From contig NC_080041.1 in assembly GCF_012489685.1 (NCBI RefSeq), positions 135,113,785 through 135,177,784 of the forward strand: a DNA stretch of 64,000 nt, given 5' to 3'. The position numbers and the translations under genes are program-made. The notes under the pieces were generated by a model, which did no database searches, was not told where the DNA came from, and saw nothing but the letters and a program-made list of their open reading frames with translations. The stretch comes from Lotus japonicus (lineage: Eukaryota > Streptophyta > Magnoliopsida > Fabales > Fabaceae). Shown piece after piece: positions 24,508 through 35,026 of this stretch (the stretch's first letter is position 1; every line of letters begins with the position of its first letter).

Positions 24508-25705
24508 GAGGCAGCCCCTTCCCCAGCCCCTCCATTCTGATCTTGCTGTCCTTGAGCGGCAGCCCCTTCAGCCCCGCCTTGCCCTTGCGCGGCAGCACCC
24601 TCCCCCAAAAGTGAATATCTGGATTCATTCAGAAACTGGTTACCAGCACTAATCTGAGGCAGTGAGGAGAACACATTGTTCACATGAACCCATAAAGAAA
24701 GCTGCCTGAAATGTCTGAATCAATAAAGGAAACAATATAGCTCTTCAATGTTAGGGAAGAAACCAGAGAGAAGAGATAGAGATAGAGAGAGAAGAATCAG
24801 AGAGAAAGAACGAGAGAAAGAAAACTCCAATTCGTGTATCTTACACTGACTTGCAGCAGCGGCCTCGGAGTAATTGAGGCTGGCGGCGTCGGAGTGCAGT
24901 CGGAGTCTGGCGGCGCGTCACAGGAGGCTGGCGGCGGCGGAGTGCAGCCGGAGTCTGACGGCGGGGAGCCCTTGATTACGACTAATCAACTTCTGATGCA
25001 GTCTGTGGCCGCCTTGGAGGGTGCTAGCCTCAACATTTCTGAGGCAGCACAGTTGTGCAACTCTGCAGTCACCAATTTGCACATTGGGAGTTAATGCGGG
25101 GTTCCTTCCTGATACTCCCTTCATCGTGTTGTTGGTTCAGTTTTCTGAGTCCATTGCCGGTGCTTACTTTGTCTATCAAACTGCTGCACATCATGTCATG
25201 AGGGCTCGGAACTCCTTCATGCGTGTTGAGCTCGCCGGTGATATATTTCAGGTATGTTGTTTTCTTTTATCCTGTAGCTGGCAGTTAGAATAACAGAATA
25301 GCAGTTAGGTTGTTAGCAGAGTATATAACTGCTGCAAGTCATTGTAAGATACACGAATTGATGATAATAGAGTTTTCTTACTCTCGTTCTTTCTCTCTGA
25401 TTCTTCTCTCTATCTCTTCTCTCTGGTTTTTTCCCTAACATTGAACAGCTATATTGTTTCCTTTACTGATTTTGATTTTGATTTTTTTAACAGACATTTC
25501 AGGCAGCTTTCTTTATGGGTTCATGTGAACAATGTGTTCTCCTCACTGCCTCAGATTAGTGCTGGTAACCAGTTTCTGAATGAATCCAGATATTCACTTT
25601 TGGGGGAGGGTGCTGCCGCGCAAGGGCAAGGCGGGGCTGAAGGGGCTGCCGCTCAAGGACAGCAAGATCAGAATGGAGGGGCTGAGGAAGGGGCTGAGGA
25701 AGGGG
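24508..25705. repeat. Inverted duplication with ~355-bp arms
   Basis: 24508-24862 is nearly the reverse complement of 25337-25705. Both arms can encode NNVFSSLPQISAGNQFLNES followed by a Gly/Ala/Gln-rich tail, in opposite directions. Both also carry a CT/GA-rich block ending CCCTAACATTGAA. The right arm has small extra segments (for example TTTTGATTTTGATTTTTTT). The ~470-bp spacer is GC-rich. It holds two ~45-bp tandem units (GAGGCTGGCGGC...) and is open on the plus strand (24834-25094). The TATATAAC and CCCTAACA ends suggest part may be an LTR, which is an inference. Confidence 0.75.
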
Positions 25706-25734
25706 ATGGGGAAGGGGCTGGCCAAAACTTTTAG
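25441..25734 (+). other. Unrecognised ORF with Gly/Ala/Gln-rich tail
   Basis: From about 25496 the frame is open for ~80 codons. It contains HFRQLSLWVHV, then SLPQISAGNQFLNESRYSLL, then a Gly/Ala/Gln/Glu-rich tail (GEGAAAQGQGGAEG...) ending in a stop at 25734. An AG acceptor (TTTTTTTAACAG) precedes it, so it could be a last exon. The left arm at 24501-24683 is its truncated inverted copy. I do not recognise the family. Upstream exon candidates (25081-25250) do not join it in a clear frame. Confidence 0.3.
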
Positions 25735-25751
25735 AGTTCGAACTATTCTAG

Positions 25752-25937
25752 CCAATTTGTAGATGGACTTTGCTTAGTCCTAGGTTGTTAATATTGTTGC
25801 CAACTTGTGGCTATTAGTTGCATCATTGTAAAATTTCACGCAACCCAATCACTAGATGGACTTTGCTTAGTCTTAGGTTGTTAATATTGCCAACTTGTGG
25901 CTATTAGTTGCATCATTGTAAAATTTCACGCAATAAA
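25752..25937. repeat. ~85-bp direct repeat, two copies
   Basis: The block AGATGGACTTTGCTTAGTC ... TTGTAAAATTTCACGCAA occurs at about 25761-25842 and again at about 25854-25932 with one short deletion. It lies just after the stop of the unrecognised ORF, so it may be a duplicated 3' untranslated segment. Confidence 0.75.
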
Positions 25938-26034
25938 ATTGTTGAGATATAATTTTTTTCATAACATTTGATCAGTCCAAGAGTATTAATTGCAATTTGA
26001 TAATTTTATTCTTGCTATTACATTTATTGGATGC

Positions 26035-29000
26035 AGCAGAAACTGTGGAATTACTTGTCAAACTACTTCTTGACCGTTCGCTTGAGGCCAAAGAAAACAG
26101 ATCATGATTACTTGGGAGGAACAGCTAATTTTAAAGTTCCCTGAGGTTAGTTTGTGGTGACTAATCACAATCTTTTATTCCTTGTGTGCTAACAATCAGT
26201 CATGGTTTTTAATTTATGGCTGAAGAATGAATACCTCTGATGATAGTCATAATAAATTTTGTGGTCAGAATAAGTTTACCACTGTAGGCTGTGGCTGCCA
26301 AATTTTTATCGACATGTTTAGGGAAACAATCCTCTTTATCGACAATCCATGTTTATCATTCCAATCTATTTTGACAATTTCTTTGGATAAAGCTTGTGAA
26401 AGGATATCTGAAATATGCTTTTATGCAGACATTAGACATAGTTTTCTGCCTAATGCTTTATTTTATTTATGTCTCTGAATTGCTTGCTTGACAAGACAAT
26501 TTAAATATTTTGAAGAGGATGGCGTCATATATTATTGTCAATCTTGTTGGAGCTTTTGTCATGAAATTTAACAAAAATATTTCTTTCATTAAACAGTTGC
26601 AAATGCTGCTAAAGAACTTGATAAATGAATGGAATAGCGTACCACCTCAATCCATATCCACACCCCCGGAATCAGATACTTTGTCTGCACCTAAAAGTTC
26701 CAAGGTACCTTCTGGCTTGTCTAACTTAGTATTAACTAATACAAGAATATTTACTAACTGATGTTTAAATAGAATTTTTTTATAATAGATGATTTCTTAA
26801 GCCTTGAGAAAAGGAATTAAATTATTTTAGTTTGAAATGTTCATGTGCTTTCCCTATTACTTCCCTACTCTGGAAATTGAAAAGAACTTTCAAATAAAAA
26901 CCTTTTCACTTCTTTGACTAAAAAAAACCTTTTCACTTTAAAATGCAAACAGTTGTCTGTTTTTTACATTTAGATCATTAATATTGTTATGAACTATGAT
27001 ATAACCTATCTCAAACTTTGGATACTGATTTGGACATTGTGCATCACAAACTGTGTTACAGAGATTTTCCCGGGAAGTGCAAATGCAATTAAATTGGTAG
27101 TTAGAACTATGTAATGTATGTTGCTTCTGTTCACTCTTAATTTACTTTTCTGGAGTTATTCATAAGCACAATAGATATGCATATGGAGGAGTGATGCTTG
27201 ATGGAATAAACTCAGTTTCTATGGAATAAACTCAGTTTCTCTAATCACAAAAGAATATGTAGATTGAATTATCTTTTTGATTCCTGGATGCAGAAATTGG
27301 GTTATTTATTATATTCTCTTCCCAGTAGAACACAAACCACAGTAAAACCTCTCTTTAGTTCCACACATCACTAATCTATCTGATTACCATCTTCTCCCTG
27401 TCCTTCTTTCCATGACGCAGTTGAAATGTACTACTCAGGTGAGGTTTTTAAGGACACTCAACCATTAATTAGATCCGTGATGGATGGATTTAATGTGTGC
27501 ATTTTTGCTTATGGTCAAACTGGATTTGGGAAGACTTGCACCATCGTAAGATACTTGAAATCTTTCTGCTTCATTCACACCATAATCTGTTCTATTTGAA
27601 ATGATTTCGGAAGACGAAAAATTAATGATGGAAAATGCATTTCAGATAGGAAATGTACTATTATGAGTATCCTTTGTTCCTTCCAATGGCAAATGCAAGA
27701 ACCAGCAACAACTGATGATATGATATTTTTTGTCTTATGGCAGAGTGGTCCTTCTGGTGGAACATGTAAGGATATGGGGATCAATTATCTGGCTCTTAAC
27801 GAAAGGAAGGACATTATAACATGACATTTTTGTTCAAATGGTTGAGATTTACAATGAACAAGTAAGAGACTTACTTGGGGAGGACAAGACCGACAACAAA
27901 TTAGTGATCTGCAGCTGCAATGATGATGGGTTGAGCCTTCCTGATGCAACTTTGCGTCCAGTGAAGTCTACAAATGATGTTATCGCCCTCATGAGACTCG
28001 GTGAGGTTAACCGTGCTGTCAGTTCTACTGCCCTCAACAACCGTAGTCGTTCGCACAGGTGAGTTTACGCTTTCTCTATTTCAGCAAACCAAAATATAAA
28101 ATAGTTTTAGTTTAGGCACTGATATGGCTGTTCAACTTGTCTCAGTGTGCTTACTGTGCATGTTCATGGTAAAGACACATCCGGGAGCTCCATTCGTAGC
28201 TGGCTGCACTTGGTAGGCCTTGCTGGAAGTGAAAGAGTAGACAAGTCTGAAGTTACAGGAGAAAGACTAAAGGAAGGACAATTCATTAACGAGTCTCTCT
28301 CTTGTTTAGGAGATGTGATCACAGCCCTGTCTCAGAAGAATTCTCACATTCCTTACTGGAACAGCAAACTCACCCTTCTTTTGCAGGACTCCTTAGGTAG
28401 ACTTAGTGTCCTATCGTTTCATTCTCACATTTGTATACTGAGATAACGTCACAGAAAAGCTTAAGAATCCTGGTTTTTTTACCATATGGAAGTATGCTAA
28501 TGAGTGTTTTCTGTTGGAAACTTCTTCTGTAGGTGGACATGCTAAGATGTTGATGTTTGCTCACATGAGTCCAGAAGCGGATTCTTTTGGTGAAACAGTG
28601 GGTACTCTAAAGTTTGCTCAGCTTGTTTCCACTGTGGAACTTTGGGGCTGCACGTTCGATCAAAGAAACCAGTGAAGTTATGCAACTCAAAGAACAGGTA
28701 AAAAAATATCTACATAAACACCATTTGTTTACTTCCATGTTAACTGACTTTAACTTTTCTTGAACTTGAGAATTCGACATTCTCACTCATCATTATGTTG
28801 CTTGACATTTCTCAAAAGATCATGTGGACTTAAATGACTACTCATAGAAGTTAAATAAAACTGGTTTTCCTCTTTTTTCACATGAATTTCAGGTTGAGAG
28901 CCTTAAGATTGCACTGGCAAATAAGGAAAAGCACTGCTGAGTAGAATTACCACTCCATTAGAGAGGCCAATATTGGGGTCTGAGAAAACGCCACTGCGCC

Positions 29001-29170
29001 CACGCAGACACAGCATTGAGAACGGCAGCACAACCATAAATACTGGAAAACCTGAGGATAAAACTAGACGGTGGGGTCCAAATTCATCACTTAAACTACC
29101 TCAGACACCTGAACTACCAGTGCCAGATGAAAACAATGCACATAGAGCTGTACCAAGTGACCTCTGATGT
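26035..29170 (+). pseudogene. Kinesin-14 pseudogene (probably the calponin-homology type)
   Basis: Pieces in order: ETVELLVKLLLDRSLEAKEN (~26038); NEWNSVPPQSISTPPESD (~26630); the P-loop exon [22 protein letters not shown] (27421-27546); VEIYNEQVRDLL (27841); and LTVHVHGKD...[11 protein letters not shown]...INESLS...IPYWNSKLT (28146-28400). The end of the motor follows at 28533-28698, with a tail exon at 28893. The motor is broken. There is a stop and frameshift between 27800 and 27840, a frameshift near 28650 and a stop after ANKEKH (28938). Invariant motor residues are changed: GQTGSGKT reads [14 protein letters not shown] reads GLAGSE, NKSLS reads NESLS and YRNSKLT reads YWNSKLT. Kinesin-14s are minus-end-directed microtubule motors; this copy cannot be one. 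The N-terminal CH domain was not seen. Confidence 0.85.
27196..27241. repeat. 20-bp tandem duplication
   Basis: TGGAATAAACTCAGTTTCT is repeated twice head to tail within an intron-like stretch of the kinesin pseudogene. Confidence 0.8.
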
Positions 29171-29501
29171 TGCACTGATTCACAACCAACAAAGGTAAAT
29201 AGTAGCACAAATGGAAAATGATCCCAAATAAGAAGATCCCTAAGTACAATTGGAAAACTGATCAATGGCCCAGACAAGAGGTTTGTGTTTTTAACTTTTG
29301 AGTTTCCTCTTTGAAAACCCCCAACCACACTATGCTTCACCCCATTTCCACTCACCTTCCTCCTTCACTTTTCTTGACCTCGTCCTCGTTCCTGGTTTGA
29401 CTCTTAATCACAGGTGCTGTTCTTGTGGGAAGGAATCACAGAGTCAATGACACCAACTTGAACTTCAGCTGAAACCCAGAAGCTGCATTTGATCTTTCAA
29501 G

Positions 29502-30619
29502 ATGGGAGGGCAATCCAGCAAGATGAGTAGTGTTGATACCCCCACATCCATCAACATGGGTACCCATTCCCTGTATGCAGCTGATTTGAGCTCATATGAA
29601 GCTGCATGTGTGAAAGATCCAAATTTGCAATCATTTGATGCTACCATTCAGGAGCACACCAATAGGGTGATTAGTTCTCTTGCTCATGGTGTTGAGGTTC
29701 GATCGTTGTCTTTTGACTCGCTGAGAGAAGTGACTGATAGTTTGCTTGAGATGAACCAGGAAGTAGTCGAAGTTATTTTGGATTGCAAGAAAGATATATG
29801 GGGAAACAAGGAGTTGTTCGCCTTGGTGAATGACTATTTTGATAATTGGAGTTCTGCAATTCTCTTGAGAAATGTTTGAGACGGGCTCGCGAAAACCAGG
29901 TCATAGTCAAGTCGGTAATTACCTACTTTGACGAAGAGGTGCAGAATGGGGTTGAAGTGGGGGCATATGTGAAGACATTGCAGGAGCTCAAGAGTTTTAA
30001 GGATCGTGGGGACCCCTTTACAGAGGACTTTTACTCGTTGTTTCAGTCAACTTATACGCAGCAGGCATTGATGCTGCAGAAACTGCAAATCAGAAAGAGA
30101 AAGCTTGATAAGAAATTTAAATCACTGAAGACTTGGAAGAGGGTCTCAAATGCCATTTTCGTGGCTGCTTTCGTTTCCGTGTTGAATTTCTCAGTGGTAG
30201 CAGCTTCTGTTGCTGCGCCACCAGTAGTGACAGCTTTAGCTGCTGCCATGGCGGTTCCACTAGGGTCAGTAGGAAAGTGGTGTAACTCACTTTTTAAGCG
30301 ATACAAGAAAGCTCTAATGAAACAACGGGAGGTAATCAGCTCAATGCAGGTTGGTACTTTCATTTCATTGAAGGACTTGGACAACATTCAGGTTCTTACC
30401 GACAAATTGGAATTACAGCTTGAGTCATTATTGCAGAATGCTGATTTTGCTCTTAGAAACGAGGATGTTATTAAGATTGCAATAGATGAGATTAAGAAGA
30501 ACATAGAAACTTTTTCAGAGACCATGGATACTTTAAGCGCACATGCTGATAAATGCAGTAGACAGATAAGGAGAGCAGGGACCGTGGTTATTCAAAACAT
30601 ATTTAAAAAACCTGATTAA
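29502..30619 (+). pseudogene. UPF0496 (DUF677) family protein gene with one frameshift
   Basis: Two overlapping frames together cover a full UPF0496 protein (~370 aa, the usual size). The first, from ATG 29502, has [19 protein letters not shown] and [20 protein letters not shown] and runs off into a stop at 29879. The second resumes at ~29846 with [17 protein letters not shown] and ends at 30619. Relatives have a few more residues between YFDN and LEFC, so a deletion of about 13 bases near 29844 explains the shift. The second half has paired hydrophobic segments (~NAIFVAAFVSVLNFSVVA and VVTALAAAMAVPLG) and C-terminal coiled coils. Family members are membrane-associated proteins of unclear function. 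Apart from this lesion it is well preserved, so the break is recent or a sequencing error. Confidence 0.85.
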
Positions 30620-30968
30620 GGTCCGTTTGGAATGTTGTATTGATTAGTCTCCTATTAAGAAGTACTGATCGAACACCATGTTTATTAGTTCAATACCATT
30701 CCCTATAAATTGTAATGAAGGTGGTAATTGTCCACAACATTTATAAACTCGCTATGTTTACGTGCGAATATGTTTGGTGCTCCAAAAAAAACTTTTGAGC
30801 TTATAACATGTTTGGAAACCCTTCTCTAATTGATTCTATAGTTAAAATGAATTATGGGGTGAATCTTCTGTGAGTAGCTTGAATTCCTCTAAGGAAATAT
30901 AAGCCTGATCTAAGTATGTTATTAGTGTTTCGGCATGCACTTTGATGGTGACACTTTTGTCACCCATC

Positions 30969-31207
30969 AAGGGCACATATCATTGGCTAGGTTGATAAGG
31001 AGAAGGTTTATTAGAATTAAGGCATCTTCTATGAGGGGTAATTAGTAGTGATTTTTTGTTTTGTCTTCTGGAATACGTTTGTACTGCCACTGTTTCAGTG
31101 TGCCTTAGTTTAGGCCTTCTCCCCTTTTCTTTCTGTGTACCTTTTAGCACATCTTGTGCCTTATTTATACAATTTTGACTTATCTAAAAAAAAAGGGCAC
31201 TTATCAT
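30969..31207 (+). mobile_element. 5'-truncated LINE insertion (209 bp) with 15-bp TSD
   Basis: AAGGGCACATATCAT (30969-30983) and AAGGGCACTTATCAT (31193-31207) differ at one base and flank a 209-bp insert. The insert ends in TTTTGACTTATCT and an A run, as expected for a LINE 3' end. No coding region is left. Confidence 0.7.
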
Positions 31208-31649
31208 GCAAATCCCATAAAATCACCACTACCAGCTAGTGAGAAGAAAATAAGGAGGCAATCTCCAACAGGAATCCCTTAAGGACCAAGCTCAAGGAGA
31301 TCTTCACTTGGTGGGAAGCCAGTACCAGTAGCATGTAAGTTAAACCATTTCTCAGTGATATGTAACATAGGAGCAAAACTTAAGTACTCCGTCTCCCGAA
31401 TAGTACTATAAAGACTCAGTACATCCCTCTCACGATCGGACATTTATAGTCATTTTTATAGTCTTAGAAGAAATTTAAAATTAGGAATAACTTACCATAA
31501 AAATCAAATGTTATGAGAAGAAGATATAGATATAATGGGAGCATATCATGTGAGAGGAGGAGTTTTTATGTGAGAGTGAGAGAGATTATTCTTTGGATTA
31601 AAAACAATGGTTGAGATTAAATTAACTAAGAAAAAATCCCGCGCCTCCT

Positions 31650-32364
31650 TTATGATTCAATTCTGTTTTCCAATCCACTGTCTGGTCAAGAGTTTCAACT
31701 CCCACATTTGACACTCTTTCCTATGCCAGCTCAGGATCCGTTTTCTATTGGAGTTATGATTTTGGTTAAACTCGTCTTCTCTTCTGCGTCACTAGATTCA
31801 CAAGACTTTTTTGTCGTGGCTTCAGCTACCCGCCTGGATTCAGACCCACATCGATTCATGCAGCGGTTAGCTTTTTGCAAGGTTACTCACAACAAATGGA
31901 CTCAAATTCCAACCGCTCAATCTCAAAGATTTGCTTTTGATGAGTTTATAACTCTTGATTATATGCTATGAGTAAGCTTTGAGACATGTATGTTGGCAAG
32001 AGATGGGGATCAGATCTTGTTAGTTCTTCATCATACTTCACGTGGAGTCACAAAAGGATTTCGCATCTTTAAACTTGACATTTCTGCCTCTAAATGGATA
32101 GAGGTTCATGACTTGGGTGATTCCGTTTTGTTCATGGATTCAGCTGGAATTCAAGTTATCTCTGCTAAGGAAATTAAACTTCCTAGAAATTTGAGTGGAG
32201 GCAATTGTGTTTTCTTTTGTATTACAAACTCCATTAAGGTTCATCCATTTCTCAAGCGTGATCTTGGAGTCTTCACTTTGAAGGATAAGAGAATTACAGG
32301 TTTTCCTCTCAGTCACTGCATACAAGTCTCTGGTCTTCGATTTTTGTGGTTCAGTCCTTGTTAG
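31650..32364 (+). pseudogene. DUF295 (F-box/KIB-like) pseudogene
   Basis: The DUF295 part of a plant F-box-type protein can be read: SNPLSGQEFQLPHLTLFPMP (~31662), then DFFVVASATRLDSDP, CKVTHNKWTQIP, MLARDGDQILLVLHHTS, FKLDISASKWIEVHDLGD and GGNCVFFC. It ends at 32364. The N-terminal F-box is absent. A single in-frame TGA at 31969 separates two halves that are in the same frame. F-box/DUF295 proteins act as substrate adaptors for SCF ubiquitin ligases and form large, rapidly changing plant families with many pseudogenes. The missing N-terminus and stop make this copy non-functional unless the stop is an error. Confidence 0.75.
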
Positions 32365-33949
32365 AAAGAAAAACAAAATAAGGGTGATATTTATGTCTTT
32401 TACTATTTTATATTTTGATAGCTTTCTTTTACACTCTATTAGAAATTTGGATCTTTGGTTTGGTGCATATTATGGTCTGATCAGATTATGGTTTAGATCT
32501 GATTCGGTTTGCAGCTTTTTATATTTTATTGTACGTGTTTCTTGTTAATGTCGAATCATGTGTTAATGTTAATACCTTATCCTAATACCCCATTCCTCAT
32601 ATGATATCATCATTTTCTTGCATCAACAAATTCCAAAACCTAAACAACATATTATATTAATTCACAAGCCTTATTCTATCAATCTCATTCAGTAAATCAA
32701 AGGTTTTCACCAACCTCCTCTGCTATGTACGTACAGTTTCTCTTAGCAAACAAAGATCCTAATGTTCTCAATGCCTCCTCCACTTTCATTTCACAACCAG
32801 TTAATTGTATATGGAATCACTCTAATGCACAATTAACAAAGATTAGGACCACATGAATCACTTCTCTGTTGCACACTGTATGAAGTGGCTCTATCAGGAT
32901 GCCCCCACCGGTCAGCATTTTAATAAGGTTGAGTTGTTAGCATCCAAGTTCATTATCTTTATATAGGTTTAATTTCTCTTCATGAAAAACAAACTCACTG
33001 GGTTTGATCCAACGAGTTTGCTGAGAAGTTGACTCGGTTTTTGCTTGAACCAGAACCATGAACAAGCCTAAATGCTGGTGTCCAACATCTGGGAAGTGTG
33101 GTTGTGCATGGATTGGAGTTTATAAAAAATCAAACTATACCAAATTGAAACCATTTTTATCGTTCAGTTTTTTCATCCAAACATTTTTTCCCCACAAACC
33201 AACTCAGTATCTCAGTTTTGACACGGAAATGCTAGAGCCATCCATAGGTTATTTGTCCATTTACTGTAAAGGGAATAGGCGAATAGCTTTGTTTGTCCTA
33301 TGATTTGCTAGCATTTCATCTAACAGGTAAAGATAACTAAAACAAAACTGAATCAAACTACAACGAAATCAAGCAAGTACACTTCTAAATCCCATCTCGA
33401 GTGGGGATGCAGGGAAATACATTAAGAGAAATAGCTGCATTTTTTTAATTGGCTTCTCTTTCCTCATAATCATAATCAGCTCTCAGAAACAATTCACATA
33501 ATTGATTTTTCCCTCAGAATCAATTGTAGAAGAATTTTGAAACATGATATGTTAGCAAAAATCATAGATGATATGATATGCAATGGGTGAAACTGCATCC
33601 TCATCCAACTTTAATCAAATATTGGGTGAGTCAGGAAGGCATCAACTTTCCTGGTTCAATTTGTTACTTGTTCTTGGAATGTATGTTTCTTATAACAACT
33701 TCATACAAGGGCTAATATAATGTGTGATTAAATTCCATCATATGAAATGAAACAAACACAGAAATAACCCTAATACAAGTAAGTCTCAAATATGGCAAGC
33801 ATTATACAAGACTCAATTGATAAACAAAAAAAACCACATCCCCATAGAGATAATTAAGATCATTTTATTAATACCATACAATACATACACACACAAATTG
33901 AAGAACAAGTGAAAACCCTTTCAAAATGCATAGAAAGAGTAACTTCACT
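32365..33949. other. Intergenic DNA without a recognisable gene
   Basis: A short ORF at 33058-33303 (starting MNKPKCWCPTSGKCGC) has no recognisable family and no flanking exons. The last ~110 bases before 33950 are probably the DRT102 3' untranslated region. Confidence 0.4.
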
Positions 33950-34840
33950 TTACTTGGCTAATTCCTTATCAATAGCATCTTTAGCAGTTTGAAGATCCTC
34001 ATCAAAGAACATGTCCCAATGACCATCCCACTTGATAAAAAACTCAGTGTCTTCATAGTACTTCACTCTATGCACATCACCAGCTGGAGTAAACAAGTAA
34101 TCCCCAACCGTCAGGTCGTGTCTCTCCTCCTTCGTCAGATTCCAAACACTCTTCCTCCCTTCCATCACCACCAGATCATGCCCGAACGTGTGGTGATGCG
34201 CCGGCTCCACACTCCCCGCCTTGAATCTCACAAACGCCGAGGTCGGACTCTCCCTCAGAATCTTCATCGACCCACCCGGAATCATATCAATCGGATTCAG
34301 TTCCCGGTTCTTCACCAAGCAGCACACCGCACACGTGTCTACCACCGCCGCGTCCTTACCGATTTCCGCCATCTCGACAAGAGAATTGTCGAGGAAGCTC
34401 TCAATCTCTTGTGGCCAGGGTTTGTCATCGTTTGCATGGCAGGGAGCCTTAAACGCCGTGTTGAGCCATGTGTCGAGGATTTCGGTGGCGGTTACCGGCG
34501 AGGTGTACTTGCCGGAGACGGCGAGGACGTTGCAGTTGGTGATGGAGCGGGCGTTGGCGGCTTCGGCGGGGGTGAGGCAGGTGACGGCGAACACGCCGGG
34601 GAATTTGTTGGCGAAGATGGCGACGCCGACGCCGGTGCCACAGGCGACGAGGCCGCGGGCGGGGGAGGAAGAGGAGAGAGATTGAGAGACGCGGCGGCCG
34701 ACCTCGGCGCCGGCGGAATAGTAGGAAGAGGCTCCGAGGTCTTCGACTTGGATGTTGAGGGAGCGGAGGTGGGAGACAAGAGCGTCTTTGAGAGGAGTGC
34801 CTAATTCGTCGGCGCCGGCGATGATTTTGGTTTCTGCCAT
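33950..34840 (-). CDS. DRT102: DRT102-like RpiB/LacAB-cupin protein
   Basis: This is a single-exon ORF of 296 aa from ATG at 34840. The N-terminal ~150 residues are an RpiB/LacA/LacB sugar-isomerase-like domain (start KIIAGADELGTPLKDAL; GLVACGTGVGVAIFANKFPGV, with Cys in the position used by RpiB enzymes). The C-terminal ~110 residues are a cupin (EPAHHHTFGHDLVVMEGR, VGDYLFTPAGDVHRV). Arabidopsis DRT102 was isolated by complementing a DNA-repair-deficient E. coli strain; its biochemical role is unsettled. The first half is GC-rich (34450-34840), in contrast to the surrounding AT-rich DNA, and this creates a long but spurious antisense frame. Start and stop are unambiguous. Confidence 0.95.
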   Translation of the reverse strand: MAETKIIAGADELGTPLKDALVSHLRSLNIQVEDLGASSYYSAGAEVGRRVSQSLSSSSPARGLVACGTGVGVAIFANKFPGVFAVTCLTPAEAANARSITNCNVLAVSGKYTSPVTATEILDTWLNTAFKAPCHANDDKPWPQEIESFLDNSLVEMAEIGKDAAVVDTCAVCCLVKNRELNPIDMIPGGSMKILRESPTSAFVRFKAGSVEPAHHHTFGHDLVVMEGRKSVWNLTKEERHDLTVGDYLFTPAGDVHRVKYYEDTEFFIKWDGHWDMFFDEDLQTAKDAIDKELAK

Positions 34841-35026
34841 GGACGGAGGAAGAGACTACTCAGAGTAGAGTGGAGTGAGAGTGTGAGACTGAGTGAGATG
34901 AAATTTAGGTGGAACTAAAAATATTTAAACCAGTAATATTGAATTAATTGAGTATTTTTGTAAGCAAAATTTACATTAACCGTTCACATGCTATTAATCC
35001 TATGAATTTTAACTTCTGTGTAAATA

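Noticed and set aside
24149..24652. 167-codon plus-strand ORF with Pro run
   Set aside because: It overlaps the left arm of the inverted duplication antisense to the repeated tail, and its protein is composition-biased; no homology recognised.
33058..33303. Cys-rich small ORF (MNKPKCWCPTSGKCGC...)
   Set aside because: No signal peptide, no exons around it and no recognisable cysteine pattern; too short to distinguish from chance.
33989..34804. 271-codon plus-strand ORF
   Set aside because: It is the antisense shadow of the DRT102 gene, caused by its GC-rich codons; the protein is low-complexity Gly/Asp-rich with no family resemblance.
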